The translations under genes were made by a program, and so were the position numbers. Below the pieces are notes generated by a model, which did not search any database, was not told where the DNA came from, and saw only the letters and a program-made list of their open reading frames with translations. A stretch of 64,000 nt of DNA from VXPQ01 sp965116435 (GTDB lineage: Bacteria > Bacteroidota > Rhodothermia > Rhodothermales > VXPQ01), in NCBI GenBank assembly GCA_965116435.1, contig OZ220686.1, positions 1,550,001-1,614,000 on the forward strand. Reading direction: 5' to 3'. This document shows positions 38,101 through 45,209 of this stretch, one piece after another. Every line of letters begins with the position of its first letter. Position 1 is the first letter of the stretch.

Positions 38101-38663
38101 TCCTGCTTCTCACGGCTGAAGAGCTCAAACTGGACACCGAACTTTTCCAGCAACTCGTCCTGCCACTGCTCGGTGAGGAATCCCGGTGAGACGACCAGGA
38201 TGCGCTTGGCGTCAGCGCGCATCAGCAGTTCTCGGATGAGCAGGCCGGCCATGATGGTCTTTCCGGCACCTGGATCATCAGCCAGAACATAACGGAGAGG
38301 TTGGCGAGGCAGCATGGCCTCATAGACGGCTGAGATCTGGTGGGGCAGCGGCTCCACGTTGGAGGTATGGACGGCCATCATTGGGTCGAATAATGCAGCC
38401 TGGCTGATGCGGTAGGCTTCCAGGCCCAACTTGAAGTCTTCACCCGGGGCATCGAAGGCCCAGGGTCGGCCTGCCTCGGCCAGATCGAGACGCCCTTCAT
38501 CCGAGCGGAACAGCATCTGCTCGCTTAGGCGGCCCTGACTGTCCTTGTAGTAGACAGTCAGCGCGCTATCGCCGACCGGTTCCACCTGTACCACCCGCAC
38601 GACCTCATCAGCCTGGATGCCGCGGATTTGGGCGTCTTTCTTGATGTCTTCAAGTTTGAGCAT
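35121..38663 (-). CDS. SNF2-type helicase with C-terminal DUF3883
   Basis: A protein of 1180 residues from the ATG at 38663, which is preceded by AAGGAAGG; longer in-frame starts are not supported. It has superfamily 2/SNF2 motifs: DDPGAGKTIMAGLL near 131, VDEAHKL near 228, MTATPHNG, a second RecA domain with DAAGEGVNLQ and LEQRFGRIHRIGQ. The C-terminus is a DUF3883 domain (HIEVKGRAKG near 1100), often a restriction-endonuclease-related fold. It is the helicase or translocase of the DUF1156/DUF499 system. Directly upstream lies the truncated end of another gene. Confidence 0.9.
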   Translation of the reverse strand: MLKLEDIKKDAQIRGIQADEVVRVVQVEPVGDSALTVYYKDSQGRLSEQMLFRSDEGRLDLAEAGRPWAFDAPGEDFKLGLEAYRISQAALFDPMMAVHTSNVEPLPHQISAVYEAMLPRQPLRYVLADDPGAGKTIMAGLLIRELLMRADAKRILVVSPGFLTEQWQDELLEKFGVQFELFSREKQEQCASGNYFDEQNQLICRLDQLSRNKEYQEKLQITEWDLIIVDEAHKLSANYFGSKVNKTERFRLGELLGSITRHFLLMTATPHNGKEEDFQIWLSLLDGDRFYGKFREGAHKVDVSDMMRRMVKEELLKFDGTPLFPERRAYSANYELSDAEAALYAMVTDYVRNEMNRADQLDGKRKGTVGFALTQLQRRLASSPEAIYQSLKRRRKRLESRLEEMKLLARGQRIQQNDVAETLGEYAIELPEDIDELDDALSAEEYELYADQVVDQATAAKTIPELEAEILILKDLEHQALNVVQSGNDKKWEELSHLMQDRPEMYTVGGNRRKLIIFTEHKDTLNYLVGRIGGMLGNPEAVITIHGGVNRDDRRKAQEEFRNNPDVLVLVATDAAGEGVNLQNANLMVNYDLPWNPNRLEQRFGRIHRIGQTEVCHLWNLIAKETREGDVFQKLFDKLEVEKQALGGKVFDILGEAFENRSLKELLIEAIRYGDSPEVQDRLNQVINGALDTEHLKETLRRNALVEQHMSLEDLYAVKEEMEKAEARKLQPYFIRAFFTEVFQNLSGEMRPRETGRFEVRHVPAAIRERDRVIGESRTPVLKKYERICFEKALVRIHSKPMADLIHPGHPLMHAATDLVLSAHRSKLKQGAVLVDPNDDGVEPRILFMVDHSVREAQSENSSDQPRVASRRLQFVEIDQHGKAFHAGWAPHLDLQPIDDYDLKLVQDILNAPWVSTNLEGLALHHASQHLVPEHYQEVKSRRERQANKVLAAVNERLVKEINYWSERYIKLSDDVSAGKQPRMQPKMARLRVDDLTERLNQRKRELEAMKAVVSSTPVVISGALVIPQGLLAQRKGETTFCADAAARSRIEMVAMNAVMDVEHGFGYETKDVSAEKCGWDITSRPPVNPDGSLKPDRHIEVKGRAKGQSTITVSRNEIIYALNQTDKFLLAIVIVDGDDHDGPHYIRNPFNSEPDFGVASINYDLNDLLSKSLEPGMII

Positions 38664-38676
38664 ATTCCTTCCTTGG

Positions 38677-38765
38677 TTACTCCTCTTCGTTCTTGTTGTA
38701 GCCCGGCGCGATGACGAGATTCTCCACGCCATAGAGTGCTTGCCGGTTCTTGAGCCAGAAACCCT
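38677..38765 (-). pseudogene. 3' relic of a gene formerly preceding the helicase
   Basis: An open stretch of about 28 codons ending in TAA 13 bases before the helicase start. Its translation (FWLKNRQALYGVENLVIAPG, then an Asn/Lys/Glu end) has protein-like character and GC-type codon use. The adjoining NucS-like gene begins abruptly at 38788 with AT-rich composition. I read this as the stump of an operon gene replaced by an insertion. Confidence 0.45.
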
Positions 38766-38787
38766 ATCCGAGTAGCCCAAACCACCT

Positions 38788-39810
38788 CTATCTTTCCTCT
38801 TTCGACTTGAAAATGGAATCGATGGCTTTTGCCATGTCTTCAGAAATATTAAAAACCGTATTTCTAAAACGATGACCCGAATTTAATTTTCTATTAATTT
38901 CCCATGCCATCGGAGCCTTAGTATCCCATTCGTTCTCTTCCAATTTCCATTCGAAATCTAATGGAACAAAAAATTCTTCTCCTTCATGGTCGCCCTCATT
39001 GTTAATCTGTCGATTATCTTTTGAAATGCCTTTCGCAATAACACCGACACCGGTATGATAAAGATATACATGAGATTTTCGAAGAATTTTTTCAATCCAA
39101 CTTTTGTGACCATAATAAGTAGATGCTTTTTTCTTAGATATCATTTCTTTCCAAGCATCAGGCATATATGTTTTATTTGTATTAACAATGAAATAATTTG
39201 TATTGCTTTCAGGAATAACTTCATTTTCTGGATTATATGTATCAAATTGAATGTATGGTTTATTGTCTATTTCATATATCCGATATGGAGAACATTCGAT
39301 CTTCAAACCTTTTTGAGACCAAAAATGTACCGCAGAAATTGTATCGCTGTCTATACCATTTGTAACAAGTATAAAAACTTGATCTGTATTAAATTTCGAT
39401 TCGTTCAACTCGCTTTTAAGATCAAAACGCTCTTTGTGACTCTTGCTTAAAGACCAATTTTTGTCAAGATTTAGTTGACGCTTCGCCAAATCCTCTAATT
39501 CCTCGTATGTATATCTTCCGAATTTTTGTCCATATCGCATTACCTGTAGAATATTTTCCTGATTTGATTCCCATCTCTTCAATTCAAAGATATATAAATT
39601 TCCATCTTTATCAAGTGCAAGCAAATCAGCTTCTTCTTGGAATTTTCTTTCTCTTCCAATCAGCATGAGTTGATCTTCAGATACAATCTCGGATAAGCGA
39701 TCTTTCAAGAAAGTTTCGATATCTTCTTCTTTCAATTCCCAATGGTCGGGGTCTTTAATCGTCATACGAGTGCTTGATTCTATTTCACCAGGATTTAGTC
39801 TGTAAAGCAT
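38788..39810 (-). CDS. NucS/DUF91-like PD-(D/E)XK nuclease domain protein
   Basis: A protein of 340 residues from the ATG at 39810; the frame is open further upstream, but that part is a shadow of an arsS fragment. Residues about 25-85 (LKDRLSEIVSEDQLMLIG, EADLLALDKDG, YIFELKRW) carry the E-x-D...E-x-K pattern of NucS-type nucleases. The C-terminal two thirds have no domain I recognise. The gene is very AT-rich, unlike the helicase operon it precedes, so it is a separate acquisition. A 13-nt poly-G tract lies about 110 bases upstream of the start and may change promoter spacing. Confidence 0.75.
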   Translation of the reverse strand: MLYRLNPGEIESSTRMTIKDPDHWELKEEDIETFLKDRLSEIVSEDQLMLIGRERKFQEEADLLALDKDGNLYIFELKRWESNQENILQVMRYGQKFGRYTYEELEDLAKRQLNLDKNWSLSKSHKERFDLKSELNESKFNTDQVFILVTNGIDSDTISAVHFWSQKGLKIECSPYRIYEIDNKPYIQFDTYNPENEVIPESNTNYFIVNTNKTYMPDAWKEMISKKKASTYYGHKSWIEKILRKSHVYLYHTGVGVIAKGISKDNRQINNEGDHEGEEFFVPLDFEWKLEENEWDTKAPMAWEINRKLNSGHRFRNTVFNISEDMAKAIDSIFKSKEER

Positions 39811-39918
39811 GGGATACCTCGTTCGGTTGGTTTGTTGAAATAGTGGGGTAGGCCGTTCAAGTGCAGAATCGCGCTGGAGCATTACGCCTCTCGAAAGCAA
39901 CCACTGTTTGCCAATGTA

Positions 39919-39931
39919 CCCCCCCCCCCCC
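39919..39931. repeat. 13-nt homopolymer upstream of the NucS-like gene
   Basis: Thirteen C on the plus strand (G in the gene's sense), 109-121 bases before the start codon. The same length as the tract in the methylase. Confidence 0.8.
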
Positions 39932-39959
39932 TCAATTTTTGTGAAAAATATATGAATAT

Positions 39960-40215
39960 CAAGGTCGCCCCTCCCCCACCTGCCCCCACAAGACCCACAC
40001 CGCCGCCATGCCTCCAGCTCGAAATTCCGCGCATGCGGCCGCAACCCACCCAGCAAGGATAGCCGCAGTCCAATTACTGATCAAAATCGCAATCGTACAG
40101 ATCCCCCTCCCAGGACACCGACAACGGATTGCGGCACATTAACCCCACAATGGCCCCGGGATTGAAGGCCTGCACGATCCAGTGCATATACTCCTCGCCC
40201 AGCATTAGCCCAACC
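39960..40215 (-). pseudogene. Duplicated 3' fragment of arsS
   Basis: Matches the 3' part of the intact arsS at about 41070-41345: the segments encoding LRPHxRxFxLEAWR and the GLQAFNP/HRIVQ region are recognisable, along with the GGGGCAGG-type tail, with internal deletions and frameshifts. It marks the right border of the island. Confidence 0.7.
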
Positions 40216-40398
40216 CGCCCCACCCATAAAAATGCTCACCCCACCCCTCTTGAGCACGGGTAAACGCCTCAAACACACATCACATCCGTGACCCTGATCA
40301 AAACAGCACCACAGAAATGCACCATACCCTCGGAAAAATTCTGGACAAAAAAGCCGAGCGGCTATTGTCCCGGGCCATTTCTGGCTGGCGCGCTTCGC

Positions 40399-40818
40399 CT
40401 ATATCCCGAAAGCCGCAATAATGTATCGTTGCTCGGGAATGCCCACAACATAAACATCCAGGTCGCCCTGTGATTCCTCCCCGATGCAAGCAAAAGTAGG
40501 ACGTATGTCGGGATTCTGACCTGTCCCGATATTGACCGAATCGTAGGCAATCTGTGTCCACAATCCTTCGCCCGCGTCTACCCAACAGGCAACAATTGTA
40601 TCTTGCAGGCGTCGCCCGGAAAACGTCTCCAATGCCAAGCCGTCGTTGTCCGTCGATCCTCGCCTTGTCTCGTTAAAGGTAAATCCGCCGTCCTCGCCCT
40701 GTTCCCCCTGTGGACCCGCCGGGCCCGACGGACCCGCTGGACCTTCCGGACCGACCGGCCCTTCGCATCCTATCAGAATTAGCGCGAAAAGCAGGAGAAT
40801 GTGCTTGGTGTATTTCAT
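40399..40818 (-). CDS. Lipoprotein with collagen-like Gly-x-y repeats
   Basis: A 139-residue protein. A signal sequence with lipobox (ILLLFALILIGC) is followed by GPVGPEGPAGPSGPAGPQG, a short collagen-like triplet run, and a small beta-rich domain without a known family. Such proteins are exported and lipid-anchored, here probably to the outer membrane. A promoter with TATACT at 40879-40874 lies upstream. Function unknown. Confidence 0.75.
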   Translation of the reverse strand: MKYTKHILLLFALILIGCEGPVGPEGPAGPSGPAGPQGEQGEDGGFTFNETRRGSTDNDGLALETFSGRRLQDTIVACWVDAGEGLWTQIAYDSVNIGTGQNPDIRPTFACIGEESQGDLDVYVVGIPEQRYIIAAFGI

Positions 40819-40873
40819 GGTTATCTGGAAAAGTTGAGGGATTCGTCCACCCTAAGCGACGGCGTTCGTCTAC

Positions 40874-40903
40874 AGTATACCTCGGAGAGGAGTACTGTGC
40901 AAA
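40874..40903 (-). promoter_or_regulatory. Promoter of the collagen-like lipoprotein gene
   Basis: Minus strand: TTTGCA (40903-40898), an 18-bp spacer and TATACT (40879-40874), about 55 bases before the start codon. Confidence 0.5.
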
Positions 40904-40969
40904 CGCGAGGAACACAAACGCCCTGTCCCCGAACAAACCCAAGAAACACCCCATTTCCGGGCAAACCAT

Positions 40970-41015
40970 CCTCTTAAAAATATCAGAATGCAATTTTTGC
41001 CGCCTAAACAAGTAC
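40970..41015. repeat. Decayed CCTAA palindromic repeat, copy 4
   Basis: CTTAAAAATATCAG, then ATTTTTGCC, then GCCTAAACAAG follow the order of the copies at 6707, 8686 and 27438, but several bases of each palindrome have changed. Confidence 0.35.
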
Positions 41016-41029
41016 ATCCACCACACAAA

Positions 41030-41090
41030 TTCCCCTACCCCACCTGCCCCCAAAGAACCCCCTACCCCACCTGCCCCCCACAAGAACTCC
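41030..41090. repeat. GC-rich tandem duplication at the arsS 3' end
   Basis: The unit CCCCTACCCCACCTGCCCCC occurs twice, about 27 bases apart, across the arsS stop codon. A related unit is in the duplicated arsS fragment near 39970. Confidence 0.5.
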
Positions 41091-42219
41091 CCGCCCCAGC
41101 CGTGCACCCATAACAATGCCGCCCGATCCGCACCGCGTGCCCCCGCCAGGCCTCCAAATCAAAATCTCGCACATGCGGACGCAACCCGTCCGGCAAAGAT
41201 AGGCGCATGTCCAGTTGCTGGTTGAAATCGCAATCGTACAGATAGCCGTCCCAGGACACCGACAACGTATTGCGGCACATTAGCCCCGCAATGGTCGACG
41301 GATTGAAGGCCTGCACGATCCGGTGCATATACTCCTCCACCAGCCCCCGCTCCACGAGCCATTCGAGATACCGGGACATCGGCATATTGTTGAGCGCAAT
41401 CAGGCGGTCGAACGTGACGCCGTGATGACGGGCCAGCGCCTCCTTCCATTCCCGTTCCAGCGACGCCTGCCCCGCCGCCAGGAACGCCCCCACCGGATTC
41501 GTCACCAACGTCAGCCTCCGCCCGGGATCGCCCTGCCCGTACCCCACCGCATTCAACGTCCGAAGCGCCGCAATGCTCAGGGCGTATGTCCCCTCCCCCC
41601 GCTGCGCATCCGTCCCCAACCGCCGGTAATGCGGCAACGAACACACGACCTCCACCCCCCGCTCGGCCAGCCATTCCGGCAACCCGGCGAAGCGGCGCGT
41701 CATCAGAATCGTAAGGTTGCACCGGTCAATGACATGCTTCCCCCGCCGAACGCACGCATCCACCAGGTATTTGAAATGCGGATTCAGTTCCGGTGCGCCC
41801 CCCGTCAGGTCCACCGTGTGCGCCCCGGACAGGTCGATGGCCCGCAGGCACGCGTCCACCGTCTCCCGATCCATGTTCTCCTCCGTCCGGTCCGGCCCCG
41901 AATCCACATGGCAATGCCGACACGTCATGTTGCACAGCTTCCCCACATTGATCTGAAACACATCCAGCGTAGCAGGCGCCAGCCGCTCCCACCCCGAAAC
42001 CGCCAGATCCCGGTCGAAATCCCCCGTTCCGGACGGACCCGCCTCAAGGGCGACCGCATTCAGCACCCGCAATTGCTCCTCGGGACGGGCAAGCGGTTCG
42101 CGCCGGTAATGGAGACTCGTGGCGACCCGCGGCCCCGCAATAGGCCCCTCAATATCCAGCGCACTCCCGTCTCCCCCGGGCAACTGCTCCAGCGGAATAA
42201 GTTCAACAGGCGCTTCCAT
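41062..42219 (-). CDS. arsS: Arsenosugar biosynthesis radical SAM protein ArsS
   Basis: A protein of 385 residues from the ATG at 42219; a GTG at 42270 would add 17 residues. It contains the radical-SAM CNMTCRHCHVD motif near residue 120, DLTGGAPELNPHFKYLV, and a C-terminal Cys-containing part (RNTLSVSWDGYLYDCDFNQ, CYGCTAGAGSSCGG) as in ArsS, which is thought to build the adenosyl-arsenic bond of arsenosugars. The partner peroxidase-like gene is upstream on the same strand. The 3' end is GC-repeat rich, and a decayed duplicate lies at 39960-40215. Confidence 0.9.
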   Translation of the reverse strand: MEAPVELIPLEQLPGGDGSALDIEGPIAGPRVATSLHYRREPLARPEEQLRVLNAVALEAGPSGTGDFDRDLAVSGWERLAPATLDVFQINVGKLCNMTCRHCHVDSGPDRTEENMDRETVDACLRAIDLSGAHTVDLTGGAPELNPHFKYLVDACVRRGKHVIDRCNLTILMTRRFAGLPEWLAERGVEVVCSLPHYRRLGTDAQRGEGTYALSIAALRTLNAVGYGQGDPGRRLTLVTNPVGAFLAAGQASLEREWKEALARHHGVTFDRLIALNNMPMSRYLEWLVERGLVEEYMHRIVQAFNPSTIAGLMCRNTLSVSWDGYLYDCDFNQQLDMRLSLPDGLRPHVRDFDLEAWRGHAVRIGRHCYGCTAGAGSSCGGQVG

Positions 42220-42343
42220 TAGACGCAAACGGCTTGTGAAAGGAATAAAGGATGCCCTGATCAAATCCACTGCGATCAGCGCTTCACGGACTTAATCAGA
42301 GCATCCTGAAAAATACGGCGGACGCCGCAGATGGTTGTTCGAG

Positions 42344-42379
42344 ATGTACGAAATGCGCAGAATGTACGAAATGCGCAGA
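42344..42379. repeat. Tandem 18-bp repeat between arsS and its partner gene
   Basis: ATGTACGAAATGCGCAGA occurs twice head to tail (42344, 42362), and a third degenerate unit follows to about 42397. Confidence 0.7.
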
Positions 42380-42408
42380 CTGTGCGGAATGTGCCGAATT
42401 AAGAAGAT

Positions 42409-42741
42409 TCACATGGTTTGCGCTTCGACCTGCTCCAGCATCTGTACGCCGTGCGCCAGGGAAGCCCCACCTCGAATGGCCGACGCCACATGCACGGCCT
42501 CGGTCATCTGCTCCAGGTCCGCCCCCTTGCCAAGACATTCCTCCGTATACGCGTCGATGCAATACGGACACTGCACGGCGTGGGCCACGGCCAGCGCAAT
42601 CAACGCCTTTTCCCGCGCCGTGAGCGCCCCTTCCTCAAACACTTTTCCGTACCAGGCGAAGAAAAGGTCGGCCAGTTCCTGATTCCCCTTCCCTATATCT
42701 CCAAAGCGAGCAAGGTGATGCGGTGCGTAGTAGGAAGCCAT
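42409..42741 (-). CDS. Arsenosugar biosynthesis-associated peroxidase-like protein (AhpD/CMD fold)
   Basis: A 110-residue protein of the carboxymuconolactone decarboxylase/AhpD type with the CPYCIDAYTEEC redox motif and AIRGGASLAHGVQM, typical of the small protein encoded next to arsS. It probably uses the CxxC pair in a redox step of arsenosugar synthesis; the exact reaction is unknown. Separated from arsS by about 190 bases holding tandem repeats. Confidence 0.88.
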   Translation of the reverse strand: MASYYAPHHLARFGDIGKGNQELADLFFAWYGKVFEEGALTAREKALIALAVAHAVQCPYCIDAYTEECLGKGADLEQMTEAVHVASAIRGGASLAHGVQMLEQVEAQTM

Positions 42742-42772
42742 GACGTTACGGGATGTTGATGGAGGGTAGGCC

Positions 42773-42916
42773 GATTAATCTCCGCAAAACATGCGGTGAA
42801 TACGGCAAACAGGCGCTCAAGGGCAAAAATGGCCTGCGTAATCTCCGCAAAACGTGCGGTGAATGCGTGATCACGACAAAAATGCCCGGATTAATCTCCG
42901 CAAAACATGCGGCGAA
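42773..42916. repeat. Three REP-like hairpin repeats
   Basis: Copies at 42773-42801, 42839-42864 and 42889-42916 share TAATCTCCGCAAAAC-R-TGCGG. Each contains the small hairpin CCGCA...TGCGG. Spacings are 63 and 53 bases with unrelated sequence between. Too few and too irregular for a CRISPR array, and no cas genes are present. Confidence 0.6.
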
Positions 42917-42950
42917 AAGGTTTTTGAGGATACGATGACGAGGGATGCGC

Positions 42951-44753
42951 TCAAGCCGCCTGCTGCCCCTCCTGTTCCGCGTACTGCAATTCGTACAGCC
43001 GCCGGTACAAGCCGTCCATCGCAAGCAATTCCTGATGAGCGCCCTGCTCCCGGATGCGGCCCTTGTGCATGACCAGAATGCGATCCGAATGCCGGATCGT
43101 GGACAAGCGATGCGCCACCACGAGAGAGGTGCGGCCCGCCATCAACTTCTTCAGCGCCTGCTCGATGAGCCGTTCGGTTTCGGTGTCCACGCTGGACGTG
43201 GCTTCGTCCAGCACCAGAAATTCGGGGTCGTACGCGAGCACCCGCACGAACGAAAGCAACTGCCGCTGCCCGTGCGACAGGGACGCCCCCCGCTCGCGCA
43301 CGTCCTGTTCGTACCCGTCGGGCAGTTTGCGAATGAAGGCGTCCGCGCCCACCAGTTCGGCGGCCCGCCGCATGTCCGCCTCGCCAATGGCGGGGTCCCC
43401 AAGGGTCAGATTCCGGGAAATGGGGCCGGAAAACAGAAACACGTCCTGCAGCACCAGGCCAATGCGGCGGCGCAACTCGGCCAGGCGCAACTCCCGAATA
43501 TCCACCCCGTCGATGAAAATGCCGCCGCGCTGAATGTCGTAGAACCGCAAGAGCGCGTTGATGATCGTCGTCTTCCCGGCGCCCGTCGCCCCGACGATCG
43601 CCACCTGCTGCCCCGGCTCCACCGCGAACGACACGTCCCGCAGAATCCAGTCCGGCTCCGCACCCTCCGCATCCCCCGCCTCGTCGCCCCCGTACGCAAA
43701 CCAGACATTCCGAAACTCGATGCGGCCCTGCACCCGATCCAGATGCACAGGCGTTTCCTTTTCGACAAGAGACCGATCCTCGTCCAGCAGCCCGAAAATG
43801 CGCTCGGCCCCCGCCATGGCGCTCTGTAGCGTATTGTACTGATCCGAAAGATTCCGAATCGGCTCGAAAAATTGCCGGGAAAACTGGATAAAGGCAATGA
43901 GCACCCCGATGGTGAGCGTGCCCGCCATGGCCTGCAACCCGCCGAACCAGATGACCAGGCCCAGCGCCGTGGACGCCACGATGTCCACCATGGGCCAGAA
44001 CAGCGCAAAATAAAAGATGGTCTTGATCTGCGCGGCGCGGTGTTCGTGGTTGATGCCGCTGAACCGCTTCATTTCCTCCCGCTCCCGATTGAACGCCTGC
44101 ACGATGTGCATCCCGGAAATATGCTCCTGCAAAAACGAATTGAGCCGCGACACCTGCTTGCGGGTTTCCCGATACTGTACGCGCACCTTGCTCCGGAATA
44201 GGAACACCCCGTACGCCATGACGGGCATCACCCCCAGCACCACCAGCGCCAGCACCCAGTTCAGGGAAAACATGAAGTACAGGATAAAGGCAATGCGAAA
44301 GAGATTCCCCAGAATAACGACCAGCCCCGCCGACAGGACGTCGCTGAGCGCCTCCACATCGCTCGTTGTCCGCGTAATGAGCCGCCCGACTGGCGTGCGG
44401 TCGAAAAAACGAAGCGGCTGCCGCTGGATATGCCGAAAAACCGCCGTGCGCAGGTCGTAGATCGCGTGTTGCCCGATCCACTGCGTCAGGTAGCCCTGCA
44501 GGAGCGAAAAAATCCCCTCGCCGATGAGGGCGGCCACCAGCAGGAGTACAATGCTCTGCAACCCCTCCAGATCGCCCGGCACGATGTACCCGTCGATGGC
44601 CTCCTGCACCAGCCGGGGGCGCAGCGGCCCGAGGAAAGAAGCGCCTGCCGTCAGCACGAACGCCGTCAGCACCCACCATTTGTAGGGGGCCAGGTAGCGC
44701 ACGATGCGGCGCAGCAGGCGCCCGTCGAAACCTTGGGTATCCTCGTTGGCCAT
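42951..44753 (-). CDS. ABC transporter, fused permease and ATPase (MsbA-like exporter)
   Basis: A 600-residue half-transporter. About six membrane helices (residues 25-310) are followed by a nucleotide-binding domain with Walker A GATGAGKTTIINALL near 385, the signature LSHGQRQL near 490 (an S-H-G version of LSGGQ) and Walker B FLVLDEATSSVD. It probably works as a homodimer exporting lipids or drugs in the inner membrane. Divergent from the metal importer operon. Confidence 0.92.
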   Translation of the reverse strand: MANEDTQGFDGRLLRRIVRYLAPYKWWVLTAFVLTAGASFLGPLRPRLVQEAIDGYIVPGDLEGLQSIVLLLVAALIGEGIFSLLQGYLTQWIGQHAIYDLRTAVFRHIQRQPLRFFDRTPVGRLITRTTSDVEALSDVLSAGLVVILGNLFRIAFILYFMFSLNWVLALVVLGVMPVMAYGVFLFRSKVRVQYRETRKQVSRLNSFLQEHISGMHIVQAFNREREEMKRFSGINHEHRAAQIKTIFYFALFWPMVDIVASTALGLVIWFGGLQAMAGTLTIGVLIAFIQFSRQFFEPIRNLSDQYNTLQSAMAGAERIFGLLDEDRSLVEKETPVHLDRVQGRIEFRNVWFAYGGDEAGDAEGAEPDWILRDVSFAVEPGQQVAIVGATGAGKTTIINALLRFYDIQRGGIFIDGVDIRELRLAELRRRIGLVLQDVFLFSGPISRNLTLGDPAIGEADMRRAAELVGADAFIRKLPDGYEQDVRERGASLSHGQRQLLSFVRVLAYDPEFLVLDEATSSVDTETERLIEQALKKLMAGRTSLVVAHRLSTIRHSDRILVMHKGRIREQGAHQELLAMDGLYRRLYELQYAEQEGQQAA

Positions 44754-44952
44754 GGAAATGAACCAGCCGGCAACGCCGGAGCGAAAAAAAGACTCTTATT
44801 AAATGACTCCCTTTTAATCCCCAAACCCGCGCGGTGTTCTTGCGAATTCGCGTGCCTCGCGGGCGGGTGCGCCCTTTGGTACGGGGGAATATGGCGCACG
44901 GTATGCCACGAACGCAGACAATAACGAAGCAAAACGACCCGACCCCTTGATT

Positions 44953-44968
44953 TTTAGCCTTGGCTAAA
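44953..44968. promoter_or_regulatory. Near-palindrome resembling a DtxR/MntR box
   Basis: TTTAGCCT-TGGCTAAA is symmetric at 7 of 8 positions and lies about 250 bases before the metal-binding protein gene. A TATACT (44986-44991) and a Bacteroidota-like TACTTTTG (44988-44995) follow. The form agrees with metal-repressor boxes, and the operon downstream imports metal. Confidence 0.5.
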
Positions 44969-45071
44969 CTTATATTTAGATACGCTATACTTTTGCGGCC
45001 TTCCTGTTGCGGCCTTACGAACCTCCGCGAACCAGGCCGGGCTGAATTCGCGAGCCCGCTGATTTTTTCGG

Positions 45072-45100
45072 GATGATCCAGATGATCCAGATGATCGGAA
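45072..45100. repeat. Short tandem repeat GATGATCCA (10-bp period)
   Basis: About three units of GATGATCCA lie in the leader region of the metal importer operon. Apart from this and the operator, 44754-45209 shows no gene. Confidence 0.5.
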
Positions 45101-45209
45101 TAATCCAACCCTTGCGAACAGACCAACCCGATCTGGCCGCACGGACAGGATGGGCCTGACCTGTTCAACCCGCCCGCCTCGCCGCCCTCTTCACATTCTT
45201 CCTCGCCCG

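Noticed and set aside
38788..40056. Longer N-terminus for the NucS-like nuclease
   Set aside because: The upstream 82 codons are a translation of the arsS 3' relic and the poly-G tract, and add no nuclease-family sequence.
42773..42916. Possible CRISPR array
   Set aside because: Only three repeats with spacings of 63 and 53 bases, imperfect repeats and no cas genes.
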